NCBI RefSeq assembly: GCF_014649395.1
Contig: NZ_BMSY01000010.1
Location: 1 to 64,000, forward strand
Direction of reading: 5' to 3'
Source: Streptomyces aureoverticillatus
GTDB taxonomy: Bacteria; Actinomycetota; Actinomycetes; Streptomycetales; Streptomycetaceae
Length of the DNA stretch: 64,000 nt
Shown here: positions 27,243 through 35,605 of the stretch, piece after piece
Layout of the letters: every line of letters begins with the position of its first letter
Position numbering within the stretch: the stretch's first letter is position 1
Program-made: the position numbers and the translations under genes
The notes under the pieces: generated by a model
Databases searched by the model: none
Told to the model about the DNA's origin: nothing
Seen by the model: only the letters and a program-made list of their open reading frames with translations

Positions 27243-28196
27243 TCAGCCCACATCCGCCCCCGGCGAAGCCAACCAAGCCGAATAGCTCTCGCTGCGAGCA
27301 GCAGCCTCCGCATGCGCGGCCCGAGCGTGCGCGAGCACCGCCGCCGCCGTGTCATGGGCGTACGTCTCCGGATGCCACCCCAGCAGATGCCGCCAGTAGA
27401 GGGGCGCCCCGGCGAGCGGCCGCGTCACGATCCCCTCGGTGGGCGGAAACGTGGCCCGGCACAACCCCACCGCCCGCCCCACCTGCACCAGATGGACGCA
27501 CGACGCGGTGTCGGTCTCGTACACCGAGGACGGAGTGAACCCCGCCCGCGCGCACGCGGCGGTGAAGCAGTCCCCGAAACACCCGTCGCCCGGCACATCG
27601 GCCCACGCCTCCCCGGCCAGCTCGGCGAGTTCGACCTCCGCGGCCCCGGCCCGCGGATGCCCGGTGGCGAGCATGACGAACACCGGGTCGCGCGCCACCT
27701 CCCGCCACACGAGACGCTCGCTCTCGGGCGGCGTGCTCGCCCCGCACGTGCCGATGAGCGCGAAGTCGAGGCGTACGTCCGCGACCTGCGCGGCGATGTC
27801 GCGCTCAGACCAGGAGGTGTACGTGGACACGGGCCGGTCGGGGTGCGCGGCGGCGAGCCGGTCCACCAGGCCGCCGAGCAGCGGCCCGTGCGTCCCGCCG
27901 AGCCGGAACCCGCGCCGGTCCTGCCACACCCGCGAGAACCGCTCGGCCTCCTCCTGGAGCCCGCTGACCGCGGGCAGCACGATGCGCGCCCGCGCGAGCA
28001 CGAACTCGCCGAGCGCCGTGGCCCGCACACCGAACCGCCCGCGCTCGAACAGTTTCCCGCCCAGGGTCCGCTCGATCCGCTTCAACTGTGCGCTGAGCGC
28101 CGGCTGCGCGAGCCCGAGCGCGGTGGCCGCCTTGGTGAGGCTGCCCGCGTCGGCGATCGCGCGGATCGTCTTCAGGTGCCGCAACTCCAGGTCCAT
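27243..28196 (-). CDS. LysR-family transcriptional regulator
   Basis: A 317-residue regulator. The N-terminal winged helix-turn-helix is typical (MDLELRHLKTIRAIADAGSLTKAATALGLAQPALSAQLKRIERTLGGKLFERG). The effector-binding domain runs from about residue 90 (FRLGGTHGPLLGGLVDRLAAAHPD). The ATG at 28196 matches the family start exactly. It lies downstream of glgX on the same strand (119 bp gap) and its effector is unknown. LysR genes usually control a neighbour; candidates are the S1 protease gene and glgX. Confidence 0.93.
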   Translation of the reverse strand: MDLELRHLKTIRAIADAGSLTKAATALGLAQPALSAQLKRIERTLGGKLFERGRFGVRATALGEFVLARARIVLPAVSGLQEEAERFSRVWQDRRGFRLGGTHGPLLGGLVDRLAAAHPDRPVSTYTSWSERDIAAQVADVRLDFALIGTCGASTPPESERLVWREVARDPVFVMLATGHPRAGAAEVELAELAGEAWADVPGDGCFGDCFTAACARAGFTPSSVYETDTASCVHLVQVGRAVGLCRATFPPTEGIVTRPLAGAPLYWRHLLGWHPETYAHDTAAAVLAHARAAHAEAAARSESYSAWLASPGADVG

Positions 28197-28307
28197 GCGG
28201 CGAGCTTCGTCCGCCCCCGGGTCGGGTGCAATACCTTGGTACGGACCTGAATGCCCGTCACACCCGGCCTCTCCCCGACGTTCCGCACCCCGGCATCGCG
28301 CTTGCGC

Positions 28308-28333
28308 GCTCGTCCTCAATCGCCGGACGGGCT
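28308..28333 (-). repeat. Dispersed REP-like element, copy B, supplying the glgX stop codon
   Basis: The inverse copy of the element reads AGCCCGTCCGGCGATTGAGG on the minus strand. The last codons and TGA of glgX lie inside it, so the repeat defines the GlgX C-terminus (NSPSGD). Confidence 0.7.
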
Positions 28334-30712
28334 GTTCACGACCGCCCGCAGCAGCAATACCGACCGCGCGGTGACCGTCACCGCCGTCCCCGCCGCGAGC
28401 AGCGTCCCCGGCGCCTCCTCCTGCTCCTCCAGGCAGGTGTCCACGAGCACTTCGTAGGCCGCGGCCCACGGCGGTCCCGGAAGGACGAAGTCCACCGGCC
28501 GGTCCGCCGCGTGCAGCACGGCGAGGAAGCTGTCGTCCGTCACCGGCGCCCCGCGCGCGTCCCGCCCCGGTATGTCGCGACCGGACAGATACATGCCGAG
28601 CGTCGCCGCGGGCGCGTACCAGTCGGCCTCCGTCATCTCGGTGCCGCGCGCCGTGAACCACGCCAGGTCCCGCAGCCCGTCCGCCGAATGGGCCCGCCCG
28701 GAGAAGAAGGCACGCCGCCGAAGGACCGGATGCCGGTGCCGCAGCGCGATCAGCCGGGCGGTGAGCCCGAACAGCGCCCGCCACCCCGGCTCGTCCAGCG
28801 ACTCCCAGTCCACCCAGCTGATCTCGTTGTCCTGGCAGTACGCGTTGTTGCTGCCGCGCTGCGTGCGCCCCATCTCGTCGCCCGCGACGAACATCGGCAC
28901 CCCCGTCGACAACAGCAGCGTGGTCATCAGGTTCCGCAGCTGCCGCCGCCGCAGCGCCCGCACGTCGGGGTCGGCGGTCTCGCCCTCCACGCCGCAGTTC
29001 CAGGACCGGTTGTCGTCCGAACCGTCCCTGTTGCCCTCCCCGTTGGCCTCGTTGTGCTTCCTCTCGTACGTCACCAGGTCGCGCAGCGTGAAGCCGTCGT
29101 GGGCCGTCACGAAGTTCACCGACGCGTACGGCCGCCGCCCGCCCCACGCGTACAGGTCGCTCGACCCCGAAAGGCGGTAGCCGAGGTCCCGCACGTCCGG
29201 CAGGGCGCCCCGCCAGAAGTCCCGCACCGCGCCCCGGTAGCGGTCGTTCCACTCCGTCCACAGCGGTGGGAACGCCCCCACCTGATAGCCGCCGGACCCG
29301 ACGTCCCACGGCTCGGCGATCAGCTTCACCCGCCGCAGGACCGGGTCCTGCGCGATGACCGCGAGGAACGGCGAGAGCATGTCGACGTCGTGGAAGGACC
29401 GCGCCAGCGCCGCCGCCAGATCGAAGCGGAAGCCGTCGACGCCCATCTCCGTCACCCAGTACCGCAGCGAGTCGGTGATCAGCCGCAGCACGTGCGGCTG
29501 GACGACGTGCAGGGTGTTTCCGCAGCCCGAGTAGTCGGCGTACCGGCGCGCGTCGTCCTGGAGCCGGTAGTAGCCGCGGTTGTCGATGCCCTTCAGGGAC
29601 AGCATCGGCCCCAGCTCGCCCGCCTCGGCGGTGTGGTTGTAGACCACGTCCAGGATCACCTCGATCCCGGCCTCGTGCAGCGCCCGCACCATCCGCCGGA
29701 ACTCGCCGACCTGCTGGCCCCGGGTGCCGGACGCGGCGTACGCGGCATGCGGCGCGAAGTACCCGATCGAGTTGTACCCCCAGTAGTTGCGCAGCCCCCG
29801 GCGCAGCAGATGGTCCTCGTGCGCGAACTGGTGCACCGGCAGCAGCTCGACGGCCGTCACGCCCAGACGCACGAGATGCTCCACGGCCGCCGGGTGCGCC
29901 AGCCCCGCGTACGTGCCGCGCAGTTCGGCCGGCACGCCCGGGTGCCGCTTCGTGAAGCCGCGTACGTGGAGTTCGTAGATGACCGAGTCCGCCCAGGGCG
30001 TCTTCGGGCGCCGGTCGTCGCACCACTCGTCGTCCGGCGCGTCGTCGTGGACCACGACGCCCTTGGGTACGTACGGAGCCGAGTCCCGGTCGTCGCGCAC
30101 GGTGTCCGCGACATGCTGCTGCGGCCAGTCCCGGACGTGGCCGTACACCTCCGGCGGCAGCGCGCCGTAGTCGTTGCCCGCGCCCGCGTCGACCGCGCGG
30201 GCGTACGGGTCGAGCAGCAGCTTCGCCGGATTGAAGCGGGCGCCCGTCCACGGGTCCCAGCGGCCGTGCACCCGGAAGCCGTACCGCTGCCCCGGCAGGA
30301 CGCCCGGCACGAAGCCGTGCCAGATCTCGTGCGTCAGCTCGGTCAGCGGACACCGGGTCTCGACGAGCCGCCCACCCGCGCCGTCCGTGGGGTCTTGGCG
30401 GCCTCCCTCGCCGAAGTCACCGACCTCAGCGACCGCACCGACGGCACCGACCTCATCGAACAGACACAGCTCGACGGCCTCCGCCCCGCCCGCCCAGAGC
30501 GCGAAATTGGTGCCCGCGACCCCGTCGGGCCCCACCCGGAACCGGGCGCCGAGCGGCGTCGGCGCCCCCGGCCACACGGTCCGCGGGGGCGCCTGGGGCA
30601 ACCGCGCGGTACGCCCGCCGTTGGGCCCGGCGGCTTCGGAGTCGGCGGTGGGCCGGCTCCGGCCCACCGCCCGCGCCCGCTGGACGGCCTCCTGCTCGGC
30701 TGCGCTCGACAC
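28316..30712 (-). CDS. glgX: Glycogen debranching enzyme GlgX (isoamylase type)
   Basis: A 798-residue GH13 enzyme that hydrolyses alpha-1,6 branches. An N-terminal CBM48-like domain (PLGARFRVGPDGVAGTNFALW, GFVPGVLPGQRYGFRVHGRWDP) precedes the barrel. The barrel has VVYNHTAEAG, the nucleophile Asp in DGFRFDLAAAL, general acid Glu in LIAEPWD and VTAHDGFTLRDLVTY. The GTG at 30712 is chosen for its GGGAGG upstream and because longer frames run into the divergent lipoprotein gene. A Gly/Ala/Val/Asp-rich insertion of about 30 residues (near 85-120) interrupts the CBM48-like region. It acts with GlgP on cytoplasmic alpha-glucan. The 3' end sits in a dispersed repeat. Confidence 0.93.
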   Translation of the reverse strand: MSSAAEQEAVQRARAVGRSRPTADSEAAGPNGGRTARLPQAPPRTVWPGAPTPLGARFRVGPDGVAGTNFALWAGGAEAVELCLFDEVGAVGAVAEVGDFGEGGRQDPTDGAGGRLVETRCPLTELTHEIWHGFVPGVLPGQRYGFRVHGRWDPWTGARFNPAKLLLDPYARAVDAGAGNDYGALPPEVYGHVRDWPQQHVADTVRDDRDSAPYVPKGVVVHDDAPDDEWCDDRRPKTPWADSVIYELHVRGFTKRHPGVPAELRGTYAGLAHPAAVEHLVRLGVTAVELLPVHQFAHEDHLLRRGLRNYWGYNSIGYFAPHAAYAASGTRGQQVGEFRRMVRALHEAGIEVILDVVYNHTAEAGELGPMLSLKGIDNRGYYRLQDDARRYADYSGCGNTLHVVQPHVLRLITDSLRYWVTEMGVDGFRFDLAAALARSFHDVDMLSPFLAVIAQDPVLRRVKLIAEPWDVGSGGYQVGAFPPLWTEWNDRYRGAVRDFWRGALPDVRDLGYRLSGSSDLYAWGGRRPYASVNFVTAHDGFTLRDLVTYERKHNEANGEGNRDGSDDNRSWNCGVEGETADPDVRALRRRQLRNLMTTLLLSTGVPMFVAGDEMGRTQRGSNNAYCQDNEISWVDWESLDEPGWRALFGLTARLIALRHRHPVLRRRAFFSGRAHSADGLRDLAWFTARGTEMTEADWYAPAATLGMYLSGRDIPGRDARGAPVTDDSFLAVLHAADRPVDFVLPGPPWAAAYEVLVDTCLEEQEEAPGTLLAAGTAVTVTARSVLLLRAVVNSPSGD

Positions 30713-30868
30713 CTGCTCGCCTCCCGCGGCTCGGGCCGGTGGACGCGTGCGCTCGGGCAGCCGCGGCGTCCCGGCCGCGGCTGCCCGCACTGCGTCCTTC
30801 TGTCTGTTCTGCCCACCCGGTGCGTCGCACTCACGTTTCCCCGGGCGGGCACGGTCGTTGGGACCCAC

Positions 30869-32146
30869 GTGAGACAGGCAACGAGGCGCGCTCGGCGCGC
30901 AGGAGCCGCGCTGGCCGCAGCGGTGGCATGGGCAGGACTGGTGCTCGGGGCCGCGGGCTGCTCCGGTTCGGAGTTCGACGGGATGCTCGGCAAGCCGCCG
31001 CGGCCCGCGGAGGCGATCCGCGTCACGCCCGACGACGGCGACAAGAACGTGCGCCGGGGCGAGCGGCTCGAGGTGCGGGTGCCGGACGGGCGCCTTGAGT
31101 CCGTGCGGGTCGTGCGCTCCCAGGACGCGCAGGAGACCGAGGTGCCGGGGCACTTCGTCGAGGACGGCACGACCTGGCGCCCGCTCGACGGCGGGCCGCT
31201 CGCGCTCGCCGCCAAGTACACGGTGGACGCGGTCGCGCTCGACGGCCACGGCCGCCGCGTCGCCCGGCACACGACGTTCACCACGTTCGTGCCCGACGAG
31301 CGTTTCATCGGATACGTCTCGCCGGAGAACCGCGCCACCGTCGGCACCGGCATGATCGTGTCCCTGGAGTTCAACCGCGAGGTCGTGAACCGCGAGGCCG
31401 TCCAGCGCGCCGTCCGCGTCCGGGCCGAGCCGGCCGTGGAGGTCCGGCCGCACTGGTTCGGCAGCACCCGCCTGGACTTCCGCCCGGAGAAGTACTGGAA
31501 GCCCGGCACCAAGGTCACCGTCGACCTGGACCTGCGCGACGTGAAGGCCGCGCCCGGCGTCTACGGCCTGCAGGACAAGACGTTCGCCTTCACCATCGGC
31601 CGCAGCCAGGTCAGCCTCGTCGACGCCAAGGAGCACACCATGGAGGTACGCCGCGACGGCGAGCTGATCTCCACGCTCCCGATCACCGCGGGCGCCCCGA
31701 AGACCACGACGTACAACGGCAAGATGGTCGTCACCGAGATGCTCGAGGTGACCCGCATGAACAGCCGCACCGTCGGCTTCGGCGGCGAGTACGACATCCC
31801 CGACGTGCCGCACGCGATGCGCCTGACCACCTCCGGCACCTTCCTGCACGGCAACTACTGGGCGCCGGACGCACCCGGCAACACCAATGTCAGCCACGGC
31901 TGCGTGGGCCTGCGCGACGTGAAGGGCGGCAGCCCGAAGACCCCCGCGGGCTGGTTCTTCGACCGCACCCTCATCGGCGACGTCGTCGAGGTCGTCAACA
32001 GCAACGACAAGAAAGTGGCTCCCGACAACGGCCTGGGTGGCTGGAACATGGACTGGGAGGAATGGAAGACGGGAAAGAAGAAGGCGGGAAAGAAAGCCGC
32101 AGAAGGGGAGAAGGGCGACAAGAAGCTCCGCTCCGACGGCCCCTGA
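30869..32146 (+). CDS. L,D-transpeptidase lipoprotein with Ig-like domains (first of tandem pair)
   Basis: A 425-residue envelope enzyme expected to make 3-3 peptidoglycan cross-links. A signal peptide ends in a lipobox-like AAGC (about residue 31). Two Ig-like regions follow (AIRVTPDDGDKNVRRGERLEV; ENRATVGTGMIVSLEFNREV). The YkuD domain has HGNYWAP and SHGCVGLRD with catalytic Cys345. A Lys-rich tail (KTGKKKAGKKAAEGEKGDKK) is peculiar to this copy. The start is GTG with no strong Shine-Dalgarno. It diverges from glgX and is followed by a paralogue. Overall layout matches actinobacterial Ldt enzymes of the LdtMt2 type. Confidence 0.93.
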   Translation: MRQATRRARRAGAALAAAVAWAGLVLGAAGCSGSEFDGMLGKPPRPAEAIRVTPDDGDKNVRRGERLEVRVPDGRLESVRVVRSQDAQETEVPGHFVEDGTTWRPLDGGPLALAAKYTVDAVALDGHGRRVARHTTFTTFVPDERFIGYVSPENRATVGTGMIVSLEFNREVVNREAVQRAVRVRAEPAVEVRPHWFGSTRLDFRPEKYWKPGTKVTVDLDLRDVKAAPGVYGLQDKTFAFTIGRSQVSLVDAKEHTMEVRRDGELISTLPITAGAPKTTTYNGKMVVTEMLEVTRMNSRTVGFGGEYDIPDVPHAMRLTTSGTFLHGNYWAPDAPGNTNVSHGCVGLRDVKGGSPKTPAGWFFDRTLIGDVVEVVNSNDKKVAPDNGLGGWNMDWEEWKTGKKKAGKKAAEGEKGDKKLRSDGP

Positions 32147-32320
32147 ACGCCACGGGCCCGCACCATGAACACAGTTGGAACTGAACGGTGACATTGGCGG
32201 GGAGTCATCGCTCGGGGCCTTGTGGTTATCTAGCGCAGTGCGCGAGTCGGCTCATTCTCGACCACCGCGCCGGGGCACTGGAGTGCGGGCCTGATCGGGC
32301 CGTGCGAGGGGAGAAGAATC

Positions 32321-33562
32321 TTGAACGGGCGACCGATATCGGGGGCGTCGGCCCACGCGCGAAAGCGCGGGGGGCGGCGGGGCGCCAACACACTGTTCGC
32401 GGCGGCGTCCGGGGCGACGCTGCTGCTCGTGACCGCGTGCGGGGGTGGTGGTTCGGACTCCGGCGACGGTGACGGCAAGGGCGGGGCGGACGACAACAAG
32501 CCCTCGCAGGCCGTCGTCACCATAGCCCCGAAGGACGGCGCGGACGCCGTGGCCACCAACGGGGCGCTGAGGATATCCGCCGCCAAGGGCAAGCTGTCCG
32601 AGGTGACGGTCAAGGACCCGAAGGGCAGGACCGTCCCGGGGAGGATCACCTCCGGTGGCGCGAAATGGGCGCCCGCACGACACCTGGCCTCCGGCACCAA
32701 GTACAAGGTGCACGCGATCGCCAAGGACTCCGAGGGCCGCACGTCCGCCAAGGACTCGACGTTCACCACCCTGGTGCCGAAGAACACCTTCCTCGGCCAG
32801 TTCACGCCCGAGGACGGCACGAAGGTCGGCGTCGGCATGCCGTTCTCGGTGCACTTCACGCGCGGCATCACCGCGCCGGGCGCGGTCGAGAAGGCCATCG
32901 AGATCAAGACCGAGCCGTCGGTGCCCGTCGAGGGCCACTGGTTCGGCAACGACCGCCTGGACTTCCGCCCGGAGAAGTACTGGAAGCCCGGCACCAAGGT
33001 CACCGTGAAGATGAACCTCGACGGCGTCGAGGGCCGTCCGGGTGTCTACGGCAAGCAGACCAAGACCATCGCCTTCGAGATCGGCCGCAGCCAGGTCTCC
33101 ACGGTCGACGTGAAGACCAAGAAGATGACCGTCGAGCGCGACGGCAAGGTCCTCAAGAAGATCCCCGTCACCACCGGCAAGCCCGGCTACGAGACGTGGA
33201 ACGGCCAGATGGTCATCAGCGAGCGCCTCAAGGTGACCCGCATGAACGGTGAGACCGTCGGCTACGGCGGCGAGTACGACATCAAGGACGTGCCGCACGC
33301 CCAGCGCCTGTCCACGTCCGGCACGTTCATCCACGGCAACTACTGGGGCGGCGGCGCGTTCGGCAACTACAACGCCTCGCACGGCTGCATCGGCCTGCGG
33401 GACGTGCGTGGCGGCTACGACAAGAAGGTGCCGGCCGCCTGGTTCTTCGACAACTCGATGGTCGGCGACGTCGTCGTGGTGAAGAACTCCAACGACAAGA
33501 TCATCGCCCCGGACAACGGCTACAACGGCTGGAACATGTCCTGGGAGAAGTGGAAGTCCTGA
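32321..33562 (+). CDS. L,D-transpeptidase lipoprotein with Ig-like domains (second of tandem pair)
   Basis: A 413-residue paralogue of the preceding gene. Signal peptide and lipobox LLVTAC are followed by a Gly/Ser/Asp linker, two Ig-like regions (VVTIAPKDGADAVATNGALRI; PEDGTKVGVGMPFSVHFTR) and the YkuD domain with HGNYWGG and SHGCIGLRD, catalytic Cys356. The C-terminus NGWNMSWEKWKS matches the NMDWEEWK of the first copy but lacks its Lys tail. The start is TTG behind GAGGGGAGAAG. A 174-bp gap separates it from the first copy, so it may have its own promoter. Both face a shared downstream hairpin. Confidence 0.93.
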   Translation: MNGRPISGASAHARKRGGRRGANTLFAAASGATLLLVTACGGGGSDSGDGDGKGGADDNKPSQAVVTIAPKDGADAVATNGALRISAAKGKLSEVTVKDPKGRTVPGRITSGGAKWAPARHLASGTKYKVHAIAKDSEGRTSAKDSTFTTLVPKNTFLGQFTPEDGTKVGVGMPFSVHFTRGITAPGAVEKAIEIKTEPSVPVEGHWFGNDRLDFRPEKYWKPGTKVTVKMNLDGVEGRPGVYGKQTKTIAFEIGRSQVSTVDVKTKKMTVERDGKVLKKIPVTTGKPGYETWNGQMVISERLKVTRMNGETVGYGGEYDIKDVPHAQRLSTSGTFIHGNYWGGGAFGNYNASHGCIGLRDVRGGYDKKVPAAWFFDNSMVGDVVVVKNSNDKIIAPDNGYNGWNMSWEKWKS

Positions 33563-33574
33563 CGGAAGGGGCGG

Positions 33575-33624
33575 GTGGGTGGGGAAGATCCGCCGCGAAG
33601 CGGCGGTGCGAGCTCCCCACCCAC
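33575..33624 (+). terminator. Nested terminator hairpin after the L,D-transpeptidase pair
   Basis: An outer 11-bp stem (GTGGGTGGGGA / TCCCCACCCAC) encloses an inner CCGCCGC-GAA-GCGGCGG hairpin, starting 12 nt after the stop codon. Confidence 0.7.
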
Positions 33625-33668
33625 GCGCGGAAGGCCGGAGTGCTGGACAGCGAGCGGTGAACGCCCGT

Positions 33669-33674
33669 TAGCCT
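33669..33674 (+). promoter_or_regulatory. -10 hexamer TAGCCT of a probable leaderless hydratase transcript
   Basis: TAGCCT ends exactly 7 nt before the ATG at 33682 and there is no Shine-Dalgarno sequence, the usual layout of a leaderless Streptomyces mRNA. Confidence 0.55.
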
Positions 33675-33681
33675 GCCCGGC

Positions 33682-34449
33682 ATGACCGTAACGCTTGAAG
33701 TCGCCGAAGGCGTGGGCACCGTCCGCCTGGACCGCCCGCCGATGAATGCCCTGGACATCGCCACACAGGACCGCCTCAAGGAGCTCGCCGAGGAGGCCGG
33801 CGCACGCGACGACGTGCGCGCGGTCGTCCTCTACGGCGGCGAGAAGGTGTTCGCGGCGGGCGCGGACATCAAGGAAATGCAGAACATGGACCACACGGCG
33901 ATGGTCCTGCGCGCGCGGGCCCTGCAAGAAGCCTTCACGGCGGTGGCCCGCATCCCCAAGCCCGTCGTCGCCGCCGTCACCGGCTACGCCCTCGGCGGCG
34001 GCTGCGAACTGGCCCTGTGCGCCGACATCCGGATCGCCGCCGACAACGCCAAGCTGGGCCAGCCCGAGATCCTGCTCGGCCTGATCCCGGGCGCGGGCGG
34101 CACCCAGCGGCTGCCGCGCCTGGTCGGCCCGGCCAAGGCGAAGGACCTCATCTTCACCGGCCGCATGGTCAAGGCCGACGAGGCGCTCACCATCGGCCTG
34201 GTGGACCGCGTCGTGCCCGCCGCCGAGGTGTACGAGCAGGCGCACGCGTGGGCCGCCGCGCTGGCCAAGGGCCCGGCGCTCGCGCTGCGGGCCGCGAAGG
34301 AAGCCGTGGACACCGGCCTGGAGGCGGACATCGACACCGGCCTCGCCGTCGAACGCACCTGGTTCGCGGGCCTGTTCGCCACCGAGGACCGCGAACGGGG
34401 CATGCGCAGCTTCGTCGAGGAGGGCCCCGGCAAGGCGAAGTTCCTCTGA
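33682..34449 (+). CDS. Enoyl-CoA hydratase/isomerase family protein
   Basis: A 255-residue crotonase-fold enzyme that should hydrate 2-trans-enoyl-CoA in fatty acid beta-oxidation. The oxyanion-hole elements are FAAGADIKEM and YALGGGCELALCAD. A catalytic Glu is seen in LGQPEILLGLIPGAGGTQRLPRLVG, but the first Glu of typical hydratases (in GGCELA) is also present, so hydratase is favoured over isomerase. The C-terminal helix (FVEEGPGKAKF) is standard. It stands alone between two terminators, with no other beta-oxidation gene close by. Confidence 0.92.
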   Translation: MTVTLEVAEGVGTVRLDRPPMNALDIATQDRLKELAEEAGARDDVRAVVLYGGEKVFAAGADIKEMQNMDHTAMVLRARALQEAFTAVARIPKPVVAAVTGYALGGGCELALCADIRIAADNAKLGQPEILLGLIPGAGGTQRLPRLVGPAKAKDLIFTGRMVKADEALTIGLVDRVVPAAEVYEQAHAWAAALAKGPALALRAAKEAVDTGLEADIDTGLAVERTWFAGLFATEDRERGMRSFVEEGPGKAKFL

Positions 34450-34510
34450 GAACAGGCCAGTTGAAGGCTCGTCAGCCAAACTGTCCCCCGAAGGGGCGGA
34501 TTATGGCAGC

Positions 34511-34530
34511 CTTAAGGCAATCTTAAGGCA
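34511..34530 (+). promoter_or_regulatory. Two CTTAAGGCA direct repeats with 11-bp period
   Basis: CTTAAGGCA occurs at 34511-34519 and 34522-34530, the first inside a GCCTTAAGGC palindrome. An 11-bp period matches binding by OmpR/PhoP-type regulators on one helix face. No known box consensus is matched. Confidence 0.4.
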
Positions 34531-34631
34531 GCCCGCCTCCGGGCCCTCCGTGATCACTCATGAGCAACAGGTCACCGCAGGTGAGAGTGGGTGTGGCAGG
34601 GGCTGAACTGCCGTAGGCATATGCCTGGACG

Positions 34632-34660
34632 GCCCCCCGGAACGGAAGCTTCCGGGGGGC
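34632..34660 (+). terminator. Strong intrinsic terminator upstream of the RsbW-like gene
   Basis: An 11-bp perfect stem (GCCCCCCGGAA / TTCCGGGGGGC) with a 7-nt loop is followed by TTATT. It lies before the start codon of the next gene and may end an upstream transcript or a short RNA starting near 34540, or act as an attenuator. Confidence 0.6.
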
Positions 34661-34701
34661 TTATTCCGTCGGAACGGCCCCAACCCGGTCGTGGGGCGGC
34701 C

Positions 34702-35217
34702 ATGATGGGGGGCATGGCGGGGCAGGAGGGTTTCGAACAGCCGCGGAAGCACACGGGTGCGACCGCGGCGCGCTGGACTCCGGCGGTGGAGGACGAACAC
34801 GCCCTGAAAGCACTGGAGTTGTTCGGCAACCCGATCGACGCCGAGGTGCCGCTGCCCTCGCGTCCCGAGTCCGCGGCGATCGCCCGCCGGCTCGCCCAGG
34901 TGGTGGTCCTGCGGCACTGGGGCCTGACGCCCAAGCTCACCGAGGACGTCGTGCTCCTGGTGTCCGAGCTCGTCGGCAACGCCGTGCGGCACACCGGCGC
35001 CCGGGTCTTCGGCCTGCGGACGCTCAGACGGCGCGGCTGGATCCGGGTCGAGGTGCGCGATCCCTCGCGCGGGCTGCCGTGTCTGATGCCCGTCCACGAG
35101 CTCGACATCAGCGGCCGCGGCCTCTTCCTCGTCGACAAGCTCGCCGACCGCTGGGGCGTGGACCTGCTGCCGCGGGGCAAGACGACGTGGTTCGAGATGC
35201 GGGTCACCGAGCGCTAG
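34702..35217 (+). CDS. RsbW/SpoIIAB-like ATP-binding protein (anti-sigma factor kinase family)
   Basis: A 171-residue HATPase_c_2 protein. The GHKL fold is seen in PLPSRPESAAIARRLAQVVVLRHWGL, N-box ELVGNAVRHTG, the G1-like VRDPSRGLP and GRGLFLVDKLADRWGVD. Such proteins bind and phosphorylate anti-anti-sigma factors or bind sigma factors; Streptomyces encode dozens without a partner gene nearby, as here. Starts at 34702, 34705 and 34714 are all possible ATGs; longer frames would include the terminator hairpin at 34632-34660 and are unlikely. No membrane segment is present. Confidence 0.85.
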   Translation: MMGGMAGQEGFEQPRKHTGATAARWTPAVEDEHALKALELFGNPIDAEVPLPSRPESAAIARRLAQVVVLRHWGLTPKLTEDVVLLVSELVGNAVRHTGARVFGLRTLRRRGWIRVEVRDPSRGLPCLMPVHELDISGRGLFLVDKLADRWGVDLLPRGKTTWFEMRVTER

Positions 35218-35605
35218 CGCGGCCCCGGACGCGCGAAAGCCCCCGGGGCCGTGGGTGCGGCACTGTCGGGGGCCTTCGAGCGGGACCGTGAACGGTATGG
35301 GGTGAGTTCACGGCCGCGAAAGGCGACGTAGCTCGGGTCAATGAGAGTCGCTGTGCCCGACTATGGCAGACAGGAGCCACCGCGCCAAAAGTCCCGAGTC
35401 GGGCATATCCGGGCAAAGTGTGGCAGTTTAAAGGTGAATCCTTGGTGAGTTAGAGCACTTGCCTTGTAAACGATGGCTAAACGGCGACCGTGTGGGTCGA
35501 TGGGAAGGGCTTGTGCGGTCCATTTGGTCCAGGCCAGCGACCCGCAAACGTCCCGAACCAGGTCAATCAGCCGCTTTCTCCCTCAAACCCCATTAAATGG
35601 TCTCC
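35218..35605. other. Intergenic region, relatively AT-rich, with a stem and a tRNA-like fragment
   Basis: No protein gene is seen. An 8-bp pair GCCCGACT (35355-35362) / AGTCGGGC (35397-35404) could fold with a 34-nt loop. AGAGCACTTGCCTTGTAAAC at about 35452-35471 resembles the D-arm to anticodon part of a Thr(TGT) tRNA, but the anticodon stem is not complementary and no acceptor arm follows. The 3' end carries the promoter of the next gene. Confidence 0.4.
35593..35598 (+). promoter_or_regulatory. -10 hexamer TTAAAT of a probable leaderless lipoprotein transcript
   Basis: TTAAAT ends 7 nt before the GTG at 35606, and no Shine-Dalgarno sequence precedes it. Confidence 0.45.

Noticed and set aside
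28226..32146. Very long open frames antisense to glgX, the kinases, the M4 proteases and the leuA/sdaA regions
   Set aside because: They follow the codon-position GC bias of the true gene on the other strand, lack ribosome sites and give Arg/Gly/Ala-rich translations without domains.
34559..34615. 18-codon ATG frame (MSNRSPQVRVGVAGAELP) before the RsbW-like gene
   Set aside because: No ribosome site and no known family; it lies in a stretch better explained as leader or small RNA.
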